From the NCBI RefSeq assembly GCF_019242285.1, contig NZ_JAFAVV010000697.1, positions 1-41,483 of the forward strand: DNA of 41,483 bases. Reading direction: 5' to 3'. Below the pieces are notes generated by a model. The model did not search any database and had not been told where the DNA came from. It was given only the letters and a program-made list of their open reading frames with translations. The translations under genes and the position numbers were made by a program. Every line of letters begins with the position of its first letter. The stretch's first letter is position 1. This DNA comes from Bradyrhizobium sp. Lineage in GTDB: Bacteria > Pseudomonadota > Alphaproteobacteria > Rhizobiales > Xanthobacteraceae. This document shows, one piece after another, positions 15,964 to 24,926 of this stretch.

Positions 15964-16725
15964 TCAGCAGGTAGCCTTGCCGCAGCGCGCCAGTCCGATC
16001 TTCTCCTTCAGGCCATCGAGCCCGACGGCGCCGACGACGATCTGCTTGCCGATCACGTAGCTCGGCGTGCCATTCATGCCCATGTCCTCGGCGAGTTTGA
16101 AGTTCTCTTCGATCGTGCCCTGGACTTCGGGGCTTGCGAGATCCTTCTCGATCCGCGCGGTGTCGAGGCCGGCCTCCTTAGCCGCCGCCAGCGCGCGCGC
16201 CTTGTCGGCCGGGCCGCGGCCGCCCAGCAGCTTGGTGTGAAAGTCGAGATATTTCGAGGGGTCCTGCATGCGCACGGCGACCGCGACCTTCGCGGCCTCG
16301 ACCGAGCCTTCGCTGAGCACCGGGAATTCCTTCAGCACGACCTTCAGCTTGGAGTCGCTCTTCATCAGATTGAGCATGTCGGACATCGCGCGCTTGCAGT
16401 AGCCGCAATTGTAGTCGAAGAACTCGACGAAGGTGACGTCGCCGCCCTTGTTGCCGAGCACGACGCCGCGTGGCGAGTTGAAGATCGTGTCGGCATTCTT
16501 GGCGACCGATTCTTCGTGCTTCTTTTCCTCGGCCGCGGCCTGGCGCTTGCTCAGTTCGTTCATCGCCTCCTCGAGCACCTCCGGATGCGCGACGAGGTAA
16601 TTGTGGACGATGGTCTCGATGTCGCCGCGTTGGCCGTCGGAGAAACTCTGCGCGGAAGCCGCATATGGCGCGCCGCACAGGGCAGATGCGAGCAGGGCGG
16701 GGGCGAGCAGGCGGAGTACACGCAT
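15964..16725 (-). CDS. DsbA-family thiol:disulfide oxidoreductase, periplasmic
   Basis: 253 aa. Signal peptide MRVLRLLAPALLASALCGAPYAASAQ. An N-terminal helical segment (about 30-80, DIETIVHNYLVAHPEVLEEAMNELSKRQAAAEEKKHEE) precedes the thioredoxin fold, the arrangement of the Com1/ScsC-like branch of DsbA. Active site FFDYNCGYCKRA with Cys107-Gly-Tyr-Cys110; cis-proline in NGTPSYVIG. A second cysteine pair at the C-terminus (RCGKATC) is extra. The track begins with TTG at 16731; the ATG at 16725-16723 with AAGGA 8 nt upstream is better. It may act as disulfide isomerase or oxidase; the extended N-terminal helix suggests oligomerisation (inference). Confidence 0.9.
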   Translation of the reverse strand: MRVLRLLAPALLASALCGAPYAASAQSFSDGQRGDIETIVHNYLVAHPEVLEEAMNELSKRQAAAEEKKHEESVAKNADTIFNSPRGVVLGNKGGDVTFVEFFDYNCGYCKRAMSDMLNLMKSDSKLKVVLKEFPVLSEGSVEAAKVAVAVRMQDPSKYLDFHTKLLGGRGPADKARALAAAKEAGLDTARIEKDLASPEVQGTIEENFKLAEDMGMNGTPSYVIGKQIVVGAVGLDGLKEKIGLARCGKATC

Positions 16726-16853
16726 TGGCAAATCCTTGTTGTGAAGCCGGTTCCGAAGGTCCCGGTCCCGAGACTACTCGACGTAGTCTAGTCCCGATTA
16801 GTGGCTTTATTCCGAAAGCGGCGAAGTTACCAGCCGAACGCGGCTTACCGCCG

Positions 16854-18260
16854 TCAATTGCTCTTCTGGCCCGGCAACGGCTTGGCGCTGACGATGTCGT
16901 CGGCCTTCACCCATCCAGGCGTGCCCACCGCAAAGCGGGTCTTCGCACGCGAAGCGAGCTCACGGGCGGTCTTGTTGTCGCCGCGCAGGTAGGCAGCCTG
17001 CGCCGACGCGAGATCGGCTTCCGCATAGTTGCCTTTGCGGCCGTAGGCCATGGCGAGCTGGGAATAGCCAAGCGGCGCCTCGCTCTCACGCGCCACGGCG
17101 GCACGCAGGATGCTGATCGCCTCGTCAGTATAGGCCTTGTTGTCGGTCGCCACGAGGGCTTGCCCCAGTAACATCTCGATGAGGGCGGCATTATTGGAGA
17201 GCTGCAAAGCCTTGTGCAACGGCGCGATCGCCTCCGCGGGCTTGCCGCCTTCCAGCAGCGCCTGGCCGCGCAACTCGTAGAAATAGGGGTTGGCCGGCTG
17301 GGCCTGGATCAGACCGTCGATCTGGGCCAGCGCGTTATTGAGGTCGCCGTGCAGATAGGTCGAAATGGCGCGGGCATAGCGCGCCGGCAGGCCGGTATTC
17401 GACAGCGGATAGCGGCGGTAGACGGTGTCCTGCCGTTCCATGAAGGCGGAAATCTTCGCCCTGACCATGTCGTGGCGCATCTGCAACGCAGGCTCGTCCT
17501 TCTTGTCCCAATAGGGACTTTGACGTGCGATCTCCTCCAGCGCCGCGACGCGGTCGGCGGGCATCGGATGCGACTGCAGATAGGGGTCGGCGCCGCGTGC
17601 GGCAAACAGGCTCTCGTCGGTGAAGCGCTTGAAGGTATCGTACATGCCCTTGGCGGACTGCCCGGTTGCGGTCAGGAATTTCACGCCGGCGCGGTCGGCA
17701 TTCTCTTCCTGCTGGCGCTGATAGGACAGCAACGAACGGCGGATCATCTCCTGCGGGCCTGCGATGGCGGCGGCGCCGGCATCGGCGAGACCGTTGGTGC
17801 CGCCACCTCTGGCGCCGGCCACGACGGCGCCAGCACCGAGCAGCATGGCGATGATCATCTGGGTCTGCGCCCGCGACAATTCCTCGCGAAGTTTGGCGAG
17901 GTGGCCGCCGGCCAGGTGCCCGGTTTCGTGCGCGAGCACGCCGATGAGCTGGTTCGGGGTCTCCGATTGCAGGATCGCGCCATAGTTCACGAAGATGCGG
18001 TGACCATCGGCAACGAAGGCGTTGAACGACGAATCGTTGATGATCGTCATCTGGATGTTCTGCTTCTCGAGCCCCGCGGCCCGCAGGATCGGGCGGGTAT
18101 ATTCGCGCAGGAGCTGCTCGGTCTCGGTATCGCGCAGGACGGGCGGACCTTTGCCCTGCTGGGCGAGCGCGGGCGTGACCGGCGCGCAAGCGAGCGAGAT
18201 TGCAACGGCGAGCGCGGTCAGGCCCGATATCGACTTGCGGAGCGCGAAGCGGAGCAACAT
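16854..18260 (-). CDS. M48-family metalloprotease with TPR region (BepA-like)
   Basis: 468 aa. Signal peptide MLLRFALRKSISGLTALAVAISLACAPVTPALAQ. The M48 peptidase domain (about 50-260) has the zinc motif HETGH with His111, Glu112, His115, a probable third ligand Glu185 in QEENADRAG, and the SHPMPADRVAAL motif. Residues about 310-455 form tetratricopeptide-like helices. The same layout is seen in BepA/YfgC, a periplasmic protease that controls assembly and turnover of outer-membrane beta-barrels such as LptD; that role is assumed here by homology. A hydrophobic Gly/Ala stretch near 135-150 is part of the domain. Single gene between the DsbA-family gene and the divergent aminotransferase. Confidence 0.93.
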   Translation of the reverse strand: MLLRFALRKSISGLTALAVAISLACAPVTPALAQQGKGPPVLRDTETEQLLREYTRPILRAAGLEKQNIQMTIINDSSFNAFVADGHRIFVNYGAILQSETPNQLIGVLAHETGHLAGGHLAKLREELSRAQTQMIIAMLLGAGAVVAGARGGGTNGLADAGAAAIAGPQEMIRRSLLSYQRQQEENADRAGVKFLTATGQSAKGMYDTFKRFTDESLFAARGADPYLQSHPMPADRVAALEEIARQSPYWDKKDEPALQMRHDMVRAKISAFMERQDTVYRRYPLSNTGLPARYARAISTYLHGDLNNALAQIDGLIQAQPANPYFYELRGQALLEGGKPAEAIAPLHKALQLSNNAALIEMLLGQALVATDNKAYTDEAISILRAAVARESEAPLGYSQLAMAYGRKGNYAEADLASAQAAYLRGDNKTARELASRAKTRFAVGTPGWVKADDIVSAKPLPGQKSN

Positions 18261-18384
18261 GAGGGTTCTTTGGCGATTGGCTGCGGGCGGGATACGGGCT
18301 AATCCCTAACAAGCCACGGATTGCGGCCAGTCTGGGGCATTTTGCGGGCCGTCGTCCGGAGCCTGGATGGGATAGCAGAAATCG

Positions 18385-19578
18385 ATGCTTGATGCGACTT
18401 TGAGGAACCGGGCGGCGCAGCTTCTGACGGCGTCCCGCCGCAGCGAGGTTCCACCGTTCATGGTGATGGACGTGATGGCGGCAGCCGAGCGAATCGAGGC
18501 GGCCGGCGGCCATGTCATCCACATGGAGGTCGGGCAGCCTGCAGCACCGGCGCCGCAATCGGCGATCGCCGCAGCCCGGGCCGCGCTTGGAAGCGGGCGC
18601 ATCGACTACACCTCAGCGCTTGGCATCCCATCGCTGCGCGCCCGGATCGCTCGTCACTATCGCGACGCCTATGGCTGTCCGCTCGATCCCGAGCGAATCG
18701 TGGTCACCACGGGCTCCTCGGGCGCCTTCATCCTGGCATTCCTGGCGATGTTCGAGTCCGGCGACCGCGTCGCGGTCACCGTGCCCGGCTATCCGCCGTA
18801 TCGCCATATCCTGACCGCGCTCGGCTGCGAGCCCGTGCTGATCGAGACCACGAGCGAAACCCGGCATGCCCTGACCGGCGAGGCCCTGCTCGAAGCCCAT
18901 CGGCGCACGCCGCTCAAGGGCGTCCTGGTCGGCAGCCCGGCCAATCCGACCGGCACCATGATATCGCGGGAGGCGCTGACCGCCCTGATGGCCGCCGCGC
19001 AGGACGCCGGCATCCGCTTCATTTCCGACGAAATCTATCACGGCCTGGACTATGCCTTTCCGGCGGTCACGGCGGCGGAGCTTTCCGAGCGGGCGCTCGT
19101 GATCAACTCATTTTCCAAATATTTCTGCATGACCGGTTGGCGGGTCGGCTGGATGGTGGTGCCGGAGCCGTTGGTCCGCCCGATCGAGCGCCTGCAACAG
19201 AATCTCGCGATCTCCGTTCCTACGCTTTCGCAGATCGCCGCCGAAGCCGCCTTCGAGGGCCGCGACGAGATGGAGGCCGTCAAGGCCGGCTATCTGGAGA
19301 ACCGCCGCATCCTGATCGAAGGGCTGCCGCAAGCGGGCCTGACCAAGTTCCTCCCCGCCGATGGCGCCTTCTACCTCTATGCCGACGTATCGGACTTCAC
19401 GTCAGACAGTTTCGCATTTGCCAGGACGATGCTGGATGAGGCCCATGTCGCGGCGACCCCTGGTGTCGACTTCGATCCGTTCCACGGCAGGAATTTCGTC
19501 CGCTTCTCCTACGCACGCTCGGCGGAGGACATGCGTGAAGCGGTCGCACGCATCGCGCGCTGGCTTCGGCGGCGATAA
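18385..19578 (+). CDS. PLP-dependent aminotransferase, class I/II
   Basis: 397 aa, fold-type I aminotransferase of the aspartate/LL-DAP group. Seen: HMEVGQPAAPAP near the N-terminus, the PLP phosphate region TTGSSGAF, GSPANPTGTMISREAL (184-), Asp215 with ISDEIYHGLDY, and PLP lysine Lys245 in NSFSKYFCMTGWRVGWMVVP. The C-terminal RNFVRFSYARSAEDMREAVARI carries the substrate-carboxylate arginine. Amino-donor specificity cannot be read safely. It is transcribed alone, divergent from the M48 gene and convergent with rne, with a shared-space hairpin beyond its stop. Confidence 0.92.
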   Translation: MLDATLRNRAAQLLTASRRSEVPPFMVMDVMAAAERIEAAGGHVIHMEVGQPAAPAPQSAIAAARAALGSGRIDYTSALGIPSLRARIARHYRDAYGCPLDPERIVVTTGSSGAFILAFLAMFESGDRVAVTVPGYPPYRHILTALGCEPVLIETTSETRHALTGEALLEAHRRTPLKGVLVGSPANPTGTMISREALTALMAAAQDAGIRFISDEIYHGLDYAFPAVTAAELSERALVINSFSKYFCMTGWRVGWMVVPEPLVRPIERLQQNLAISVPTLSQIAAEAAFEGRDEMEAVKAGYLENRRILIEGLPQAGLTKFLPADGAFYLYADVSDFTSDSFAFARTMLDEAHVAATPGVDFDPFHGRNFVRFSYARSAEDMREAVARIARWLRRR

Positions 19579-19597
19579 GCGATCGTCATGACGCCGA

Positions 19598-19626
19598 AAA
19601 GAAACCGCCCGGACGGGCCGGGCGGT
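19598..19626 (-). terminator. Rho-independent terminator of rne
   Basis: Perfect 9-bp stem ACCGCCCGG / CCGGGCGGT with a 5-nt loop, 17 nt beyond the rne stop. On the minus strand it is followed by TTTCTTTTC. The hairpin also lies 26 nt past the aminotransferase stop but has no T-tract on the plus strand, so it mainly serves rne. Confidence 0.85.
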
Positions 19627-19642
19627 CATTGATCAATTCGCG

Positions 19643-22600
19643 CTATTGATTGCCGCCGAAACGGCGCGACCACCATCCGGCCCGTCGCGGCGGCGCTTCG
19701 CCGTCTGCCTCCGCCTCCGAGGCCGGCAGGGGTGCCTCCAGCTCCGATGTCGGCGTGGGCGGGCTGACACTCGTTCCCGGGGTGTCGGATTGGCCCTCGG
19801 CCAGGAATGTCACCTTCTCACGCACGGTGGAGCGGCGCGGCGGCGCCTTCTCATTCTCCTGTCGCGCTGGCTCGCCCGCGGTCGGCTCGGCCGCCGGGCT
19901 CACCACGTCCGGCTCGGGCGCAGGGGGCTGGGCAAGTTGCGGCTCATGGGCCGGTGCGATGGATTCCGGCTGGACCTCGGGCAAGGTCGGGGCAACCGAG
20001 TCGCCTTCGAAGTCGGCGACCGCCCCCTCAGCTTCCGAGTCCGACGGTGGGGACAATTCATCGGCGATGGAGCCGGCAACGCCTTCTTCCATGTCGGCAC
20101 CGCGCCGTCGTCGGCCGCCGCGGCGTCCGCGACGACGCGGCCGCTTTTCGCCTCCGCCGGCTTGGTCGGCGCGGGCCGGATCCTCGCCTTCCTCCTCCTC
20201 GGAGTCGCTCTCTTCGCCTTGGGCCGGTGCGATGGCTGCAGCCTCCACATGAGCGACCTCCTGATCATCCTGGAGTGTGCCCGCCTCGCGCCCATCGCTG
20301 CTACGCCCGCGGCGGCGGCGACGCCGGCGGCGCCGGGGTCCTTCCTGCTCGTTCTCGCCGGCCTCGGCCGCCCGGGCCTCATCGGCGCGGCCTTCGGTCT
20401 CCTCCGTTTCCACGTCCGACTCGAACTCGGCGTCGAGCGGCTCCTCGTCATCAGCCGTTTCCGCGGTGGGCGGCGGCGCTGCGGCCGCTTGTGCGACGAG
20501 CAGCGCCTTGGCGGCCTCCAGCGTGTGCACCTGCTCGCCGCGGTCGATGATGAACGATTGCTGGCCGCTCACGGTCGCATCGGCGATCACCGCAAGCGTC
20601 ACCTTGAAGCCGCTCTCGAGGTCGCGCAGGTGGCCGCGCTTGTGGTTGAGCACGTAGAGCGCGACGTCGGTACGGGTGCGGACCACGAGATTGTGGGTCG
20701 CCCCCTTCATCAGCACCTCTTCGAGGCCACGCAGCAATTGCAGGGCCACCGAGGACACCGAACGCACGTGGCCGGTGCCGCCGCATTGCGGGCAGGGCTC
20801 GGTCGAGCTTTCCAGCACGCTGGCACGGATGCGCTGGCGCGACATTTCCAAGAGGCCGAAATGCGAGATGCGGCCGACCTGGATGCGGGCGCGATCCTGC
20901 CGCAGGCAGTCGGAGAGCTTGCGCTCGACGGCGCGGTTGTTGCGCTTCTCGTCCATGTCGATGAAGTCGATGACGATCAACCCGGCAAGGTCTCGCAGCC
21001 GGAGCTGGCGGGCGACTTCCTCGGCCGCCTCGAGATTGGTCTTGAGGGCGGTATCCTCGATATGGTGCTCGCGGGTGGCGCGGCCCGAATTGACGTCGAT
21101 CGACACCAGCGCCTCGGTCTGGTTGATGACGAGGTAGCCGCCGGAGCGCAACTGCACGGTCGGCGAGAACATCGCGTCGAGCTGGCTTTCGACGCCCATC
21201 CGCGAGAACAGCGGCTGGCCACCGCGATACTGCTTCACCACGCCCACATTGGAGGGCATCAGCATCTTCATGAAGTCGTGGGCTTCGCGATAGCCGGATT
21301 CACCGGCGACCAGGATCTCGTCGATCTCCTTGTTGTAGAGGTCGCGCAGCGAGCGCTTGATCAGCGAGCCCTCCTCGTAGACCAGCGTCGGCGCCTGCGA
21401 CTTCAGCGTCATGTCGCGGACGGTTTCCCACATCCGGATCAGGTATTCGAAGTCGCGCTTGATTTCCGGCTTGGTACGGGCGGCGCCCGCGGTGCGCAGG
21501 ATGATGCCCATGCCCTCGGGCACGTCGAGCTCCTGCACCACTTCCTTGAGCCGCGAGCGATCCTGTGCCGAGGTGATCTTGCGACTGATGCCGCCGCCGC
21601 GGGCGGTGTTGGGCATCAGCACGGCGTAACGGCCGGCCAGCGACAGATAGGTCGTCAATGCCGCGCCCTTGTTGCCGCGTTCCTCCTTGACCACCTGCAC
21701 CAGCATCACCTGCCGACGCTTGATGACTTCCTGGATCTTGTACTGGCGGCGGGGCCGGAACGGACGTTCCGGAACTTCCTCGAGCACATCCTCGCCGCCG
21801 ACGGATTCGACCAGTTCCTCCTCGGCCTCATCCTCGCCGTCCTCGTCTTCGTGAGGTTCGTCGGCCTGCGGTGCCAGAGACGATTCGGCCGGGTGCTCCT
21901 CGAGCGGCGAGGTCGCATGCTCTTCATAGACGTGCTCGGCGGTCGCAGCCTCGGCGGCGGGCGCGATGTTCGCCTGCACGTCTTCCTCGGCCGGCTGCTC
22001 GTCTGGAGCGGGGTCGGTCCCGACAGGCTCCGCCGACTGCGCCGCGGGCGAGGCCGCGACAACCGCCGTTACCGGCGCCTCGACATAGGTGTCCGCTGGC
22101 TGGGCCTCGACGACCGACTCGGAATGGTCTTCGTGGTGTTCATGTGCCGCATCATCATGGTGATCATGATCGTCCAGATCATCATGCGCGGGCTCGTGCT
22201 CATGACCCTCGTGGTCCTGATGCTCGGCGAAGGGCTGCTCATGCTGTTCCGGTTCAGCGGGATGCTCGCCATCATGCGGATGTTCCTGATCGGCATACAC
22301 GCCCGTTTCGGGCGTCTGCCCGGTTCCGACGACGCCGCTCTGGACACGTTCGCCGCTGTTGCGGCGGCGCGAATTGCGATGGCGTGAGCGTCGGCGTCCC
22401 GATCTGTTCTCGTCCTCCTCCTCGGCCTCGCGGTGGGCGCGCTCGTCGGCCTCGATCAGGGCCTGACGGTCGGCGACGGGGATCTGATAGTAATCCGGAT
22501 GAATTTCGCTGAAGGCGAGGAAGCCGTGGCGGTTGCCGCCATATTCGATGAAGGCGGCCTGCAGCGAAGGCTCCACCCGCGTGACCTTCGCGAGATAGAT

Positions 22601-22723
22601 GTTCCCCCGCAGTTGCTTGCGTTGGGCGGTCTCGAAATCAAATTCCTCGACGCGATTGCCGCGGACCACGACGACCCGGGTCTCTTCCGGGTGGGTGGCA
22701 TCGATCAACATTTTGTTGGGCAT
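19643..22723 (-). CDS. rne: Ribonuclease E
   Basis: 1026 aa. Endonuclease and degradosome scaffold for mRNA decay and rRNA processing. The S1 domain starts at residue 40 (GNIYLAKVTRVEPSLQAAFIEYGGNRHGFL), is interrupted by about 235 residues (90-325), and resumes at RRQYKIQEVIKRRQVMLVQVVKEERGNKGA. DNase I-like catalytic aspartates are Asp543 (SIDVNSGRAT) and Asp586 (VIDFIDMDEKRNNR); the Zn-link is CPQCGGTGH. The C-terminus (about 700-1026) is low-complexity: acidic stretches with Arg blocks (RRRRRRRRGR, RRRGRRGGRRRRG), the RNA- and partner-binding scaffold. The insertion holds a His/Asp/Glu-rich stretch at 148-200. The track starts 25 residues earlier; MPNKMLIDATHPEETRVVVVRG matches the family N-terminus. 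Alphaproteobacterial RNase E usually has an S1 insertion; this one is long. Confidence 0.95.
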   Translation of the reverse strand: MPNKMLIDATHPEETRVVVVRGNRVEEFDFETAQRKQLRGNIYLAKVTRVEPSLQAAFIEYGGNRHGFLAFSEIHPDYYQIPVADRQALIEADERAHREAEEEDENRSGRRRSRHRNSRRRNSGERVQSGVVGTGQTPETGVYADQEHPHDGEHPAEPEQHEQPFAEHQDHEGHEHEPAHDDLDDHDHHDDAAHEHHEDHSESVVEAQPADTYVEAPVTAVVAASPAAQSAEPVGTDPAPDEQPAEEDVQANIAPAAEAATAEHVYEEHATSPLEEHPAESSLAPQADEPHEDEDGEDEAEEELVESVGGEDVLEEVPERPFRPRRQYKIQEVIKRRQVMLVQVVKEERGNKGAALTTYLSLAGRYAVLMPNTARGGGISRKITSAQDRSRLKEVVQELDVPEGMGIILRTAGAARTKPEIKRDFEYLIRMWETVRDMTLKSQAPTLVYEEGSLIKRSLRDLYNKEIDEILVAGESGYREAHDFMKMLMPSNVGVVKQYRGGQPLFSRMGVESQLDAMFSPTVQLRSGGYLVINQTEALVSIDVNSGRATREHHIEDTALKTNLEAAEEVARQLRLRDLAGLIVIDFIDMDEKRNNRAVERKLSDCLRQDRARIQVGRISHFGLLEMSRQRIRASVLESSTEPCPQCGGTGHVRSVSSVALQLLRGLEEVLMKGATHNLVVRTRTDVALYVLNHKRGHLRDLESGFKVTLAVIADATVSGQQSFIIDRGEQVHTLEAAKALLVAQAAAAPPPTAETADDEEPLDAEFESDVETEETEGRADEARAAEAGENEQEGPRRRRRRRRRGRSSDGREAGTLQDDQEVAHVEAAAIAPAQGEESDSEEEEGEDPARADQAGGGEKRPRRRGRRGGRRRRGADMEEGVAGSIADELSPPSDSEAEGAVADFEGDSVAPTLPEVQPESIAPAHEPQLAQPPAPEPDVVSPAAEPTAGEPARQENEKAPPRRSTVREKVTFLAEGQSDTPGTSVSPPTPTSELEAPLPASEAEADGEAPPRRAGWWSRRFGGNQ

Positions 22724-23409
22724 TTTTAAACTCATAAAGGCGGCGAAGGCGTATGGCCGCGAGCGCTGGGCGCGCGGGCGGCTGACGCGACGGTCCACCT
22801 GATTCGGGGGTGAGGGGAAGGCCGAAATACAATGGGGAGCGCCCGACCGAACGATCTTCCCGCGGGATCAGGCGACGGGCGGGGCAATCGCTCCGCATCG
22901 GCGCGGCTCTTCCGCAAGTTCTGGTCGGCAACACAGTTTGGCGCATCAAGCGTCGGCCCGTCTGGACGTCCGGCGGCACGAGATGCCGCCTCATATCTTG
23001 CTGACCGCGAGGTCGCGTCGAAGCATGCGCACCCAGACCCGCGGGGGGTAGGGGCCATGCCGTTTCAAACCGTCCCGGAAAACTTGGTGGCCGGGGACCG
23101 GATGCCGCTCGGGCTCAGGAACCGCCCTCCGGGGACCGCGCGCTGCGCTGGCTCGGGGAGGGACGGAAAAACGCTGGGAGCTTCCTTTGGAGATTGGAGC
23201 TTCCACCGCTGCACCGGGAGGCTGAACGCGACACAACCGGGAGTATTAGCCGTCAGCGCCCATTACATACGTGGATTAGGCCGGCTCCGCAAGGGAAGCG
23301 TCTCGAAGCGTCGCCTCAGGGTAACAGTGCCATTCGCCGGTGCCCTTTAAATAACCATTAATCATGTCGCTCTAATGCGCTAGAAGCCTGCTGGGAGGCC
23401 CGAAGTCGT
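22724..23409. other. 686-nt divergent intergenic region (rne leader / amiC promoter)
   Basis: Large spacer between rne (minus) and amiC (plus). The middle is GC-rich and open in several frames, but no frame shows a recognisable protein or a ribosome site, so I call no gene. rne in other bacteria has a long structured leader used for autoregulation; the minus-strand side here is long enough for the same, though I could not define a conserved structure by eye. The last 70 nt before amiC are AT-rich and contain the CtrA-type box. Confidence 0.6.
23347..23361. promoter_or_regulatory. CtrA-type binding site upstream of amiC
   Basis: TTAAATAACCATTAA is a perfect match to the TTAA-N7-TTAA full site recognised by the alphaproteobacterial cell-cycle regulator CtrA. 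It lies 49 nt upstream of the amiC start, where it would overlap the promoter -35 region. The surrounding DNA is otherwise GC-rich, which makes chance occurrence less likely. Confidence 0.6.
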
Positions 23410-24729
23410 TTGGCGAGCCACGCAAATCGCTATGTTTGGCCGGGATATGCGCTATTGTGCGCCGCAGCACTGGTGTGCGCGACGGGTGCAGGAACCCTGG
23501 CGGCGGAAACCCGGTCGCCGCAGGCCCTGGCAAGTTTCCCCGTGGCTTCCGACGCGAGGGTCGCCGGGGACACCAAGCAGACCCGCTTCATTCTCGACCT
23601 GGACAAGACGGTTCCATTCCGGGCCTTCATGCTGGACGACCCCTACCGGGTCGTCCTGGATCTGCCGCAGGTCAGTTTTCAACTCCCCGCCGGAGCGGGC
23701 ACCAACGGCCGTGGCCTCATCAAGGCGTTCCGCTATGGAATGGTGATGCCAGGAGGATCGCGAATCGTGTTCGATCTGACAGGGCCGGCCCGGATCGCCA
23801 ATTCCTACGGGCTCGATTCGGCGAATGGTCAGCCGGCTCGACTGGTTCTCGATCTCGAGCAAGTCGACAACTCCACCTTCTCGCGATCGCTCGCGCCGCA
23901 GGGACCGGCTCAGCCCCAGACTGCGGCCCCGGGCGCCACCGGAACCGCGGCGCCCGCCGTCTCCGTTCCCCAGACCATCGTTGCCGTCCCGCCTCCGACG
24001 GCAAAGCCGACCCCGCCTGATACGCGCCCGGTGGTCGTGATCGATCCCGGACACGGCGGTGTGGACAACGGCACCCAATCCGGCGGCGATCTCATCGAGA
24101 AGTCCCTGGTGCTGGATTTTGCGCTGGCCTTGCGCGACCGGCTGGAAAAGGCAGGCAAGTACCGGGTCGTCATGACCCGTAGCGACGATACCTTCATCAC
24201 GCTCGCCGACCGAGTGGCGGTGGCGCGCAGCCAAAAGGCAGCACTCTTCGTCTCGATTCACGCCGACGCTTTGCCGAAAGGCGAGGGTGAGGCCCAGGGG
24301 GCGACGATCTATACGCTCTCCGACAAGGCATCCGACGCCGAGGCGGAACGGCTGGCCGAGACGGAAAACCGGGCGGATGCCATCGGCGGGCTCAACCTGA
24401 CCGACGCACCGACCGATGTCGCCGACATCCTGATCGACTTGGCTCAGCGCGAAACGCGCACGTTTTCAAACCGCTTCGCCCATCTCTTGATGGGGGAATT
24501 CAAGAGTACCGTCCGCCTGCACAAGCATCCGCTGAAATCGGCGGGCTTCAAGGTTCTCAAGAACGCCGATGTTCCATCGGTCCTCGTTGAGATCGGCTAT
24601 GTCTCGAACAAGGCGGATCTGGACAACATGGCCTCGGATGCATGGCGGGCAAAAGCCGTCGAATCGATGGGCAAGGCCATCGACGTCTTTCTCGCCAAAC
24701 GAGTGGCCAAGGCCGCAGCCGGGAACTGA
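23410..24729 (+). CDS. amiC: N-acetylmuramoyl-L-alanine amidase with AMIN domain
   Basis: 439 aa, periplasmic cell-wall amidase that cleaves septal peptidoglycan during daughter-cell separation. Signal peptide within residues 1-33; AMIN domain about 55-155 (TRFILDLDKTVPFRAFMLDDPYRVVLDLPQVSFQL); Pro-rich linker; Amidase_3 domain about 208-432 with zinc ligands His215 (IDPGHGG), Glu230 (DLIEKS) and His in VSIHADALP, and catalytic Glu in VLVEIGYVSN. The helix that autoinhibits AmiC-type enzymes until EnvC-like activators bind appears to be present (SDKASDAEAERLAETENRADAIGG...). TTG start at 23410, with GGGAGG 11 nt upstream and no alternative that keeps the signal peptide. A CtrA-type box lies upstream. 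The M23 protein at 34211 could be an activator (inference). Confidence 0.93.
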   Translation: MASHANRYVWPGYALLCAAALVCATGAGTLAAETRSPQALASFPVASDARVAGDTKQTRFILDLDKTVPFRAFMLDDPYRVVLDLPQVSFQLPAGAGTNGRGLIKAFRYGMVMPGGSRIVFDLTGPARIANSYGLDSANGQPARLVLDLEQVDNSTFSRSLAPQGPAQPQTAAPGATGTAAPAVSVPQTIVAVPPPTAKPTPPDTRPVVVIDPGHGGVDNGTQSGGDLIEKSLVLDFALALRDRLEKAGKYRVVMTRSDDTFITLADRVAVARSQKAALFVSIHADALPKGEGEAQGATIYTLSDKASDAEAERLAETENRADAIGGLNLTDAPTDVADILIDLAQRETRTFSNRFAHLLMGEFKSTVRLHKHPLKSAGFKVLKNADVPSVLVEIGYVSNKADLDNMASDAWRAKAVESMGKAIDVFLAKRVAKAAAGN

Positions 24730-24828
24730 CGAGGAGGCACGAAGCCCTAGTTTGGCCACAGCGGAGGCCCTATAAACGCCCGAGGGGCGCGTCCCGAAAT
24801 CGACGAAATCGCAACCGCGGCCAATGTG

Positions 24829-24856
24829 TTGTACAGTGTCTTGGCCGGCTTATTGT
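24829..24856 (+). promoter_or_regulatory. Possible sigma70 promoter for the first PBP1A gene
   Basis: TTGTAC, 16-nt spacer, TATTGT, about 70 nt upstream of the first PBP1A ATG in the 197-nt amiC-PBP1A spacer. Both boxes are only partial matches, so this is a weak call. Confidence 0.3.
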
Positions 24857-24926
24857 GCGTCCGCGAAAAGCCTGACCTGCCAAAACCGAGGCGCCCGCGA
24901 GCGGCGCGAGGAACGGATCAGAGACA

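Noticed and set aside
16771-16789. AGACTAC/GTAGTCT hairpin beyond the M48 gene as a terminator
   Set aside because: 7-bp stem but no T-tract follows on the minus strand; kept only as an unassigned hairpin.
19646-22387. 913-aa plus-strand ORF
   Set aside because: Shadow of rne in high-GC DNA. The minus strand carries S1, catalytic and Zn-link motifs; the plus frame is low-complexity with no family resemblance.
22832-23350. 172-aa plus-strand ORF in the rne-amiC spacer
   Set aside because: No family resemblance, arginine/glycine-rich composition of a chance GC-rich ORF, and it overlaps the region expected for the rne leader.
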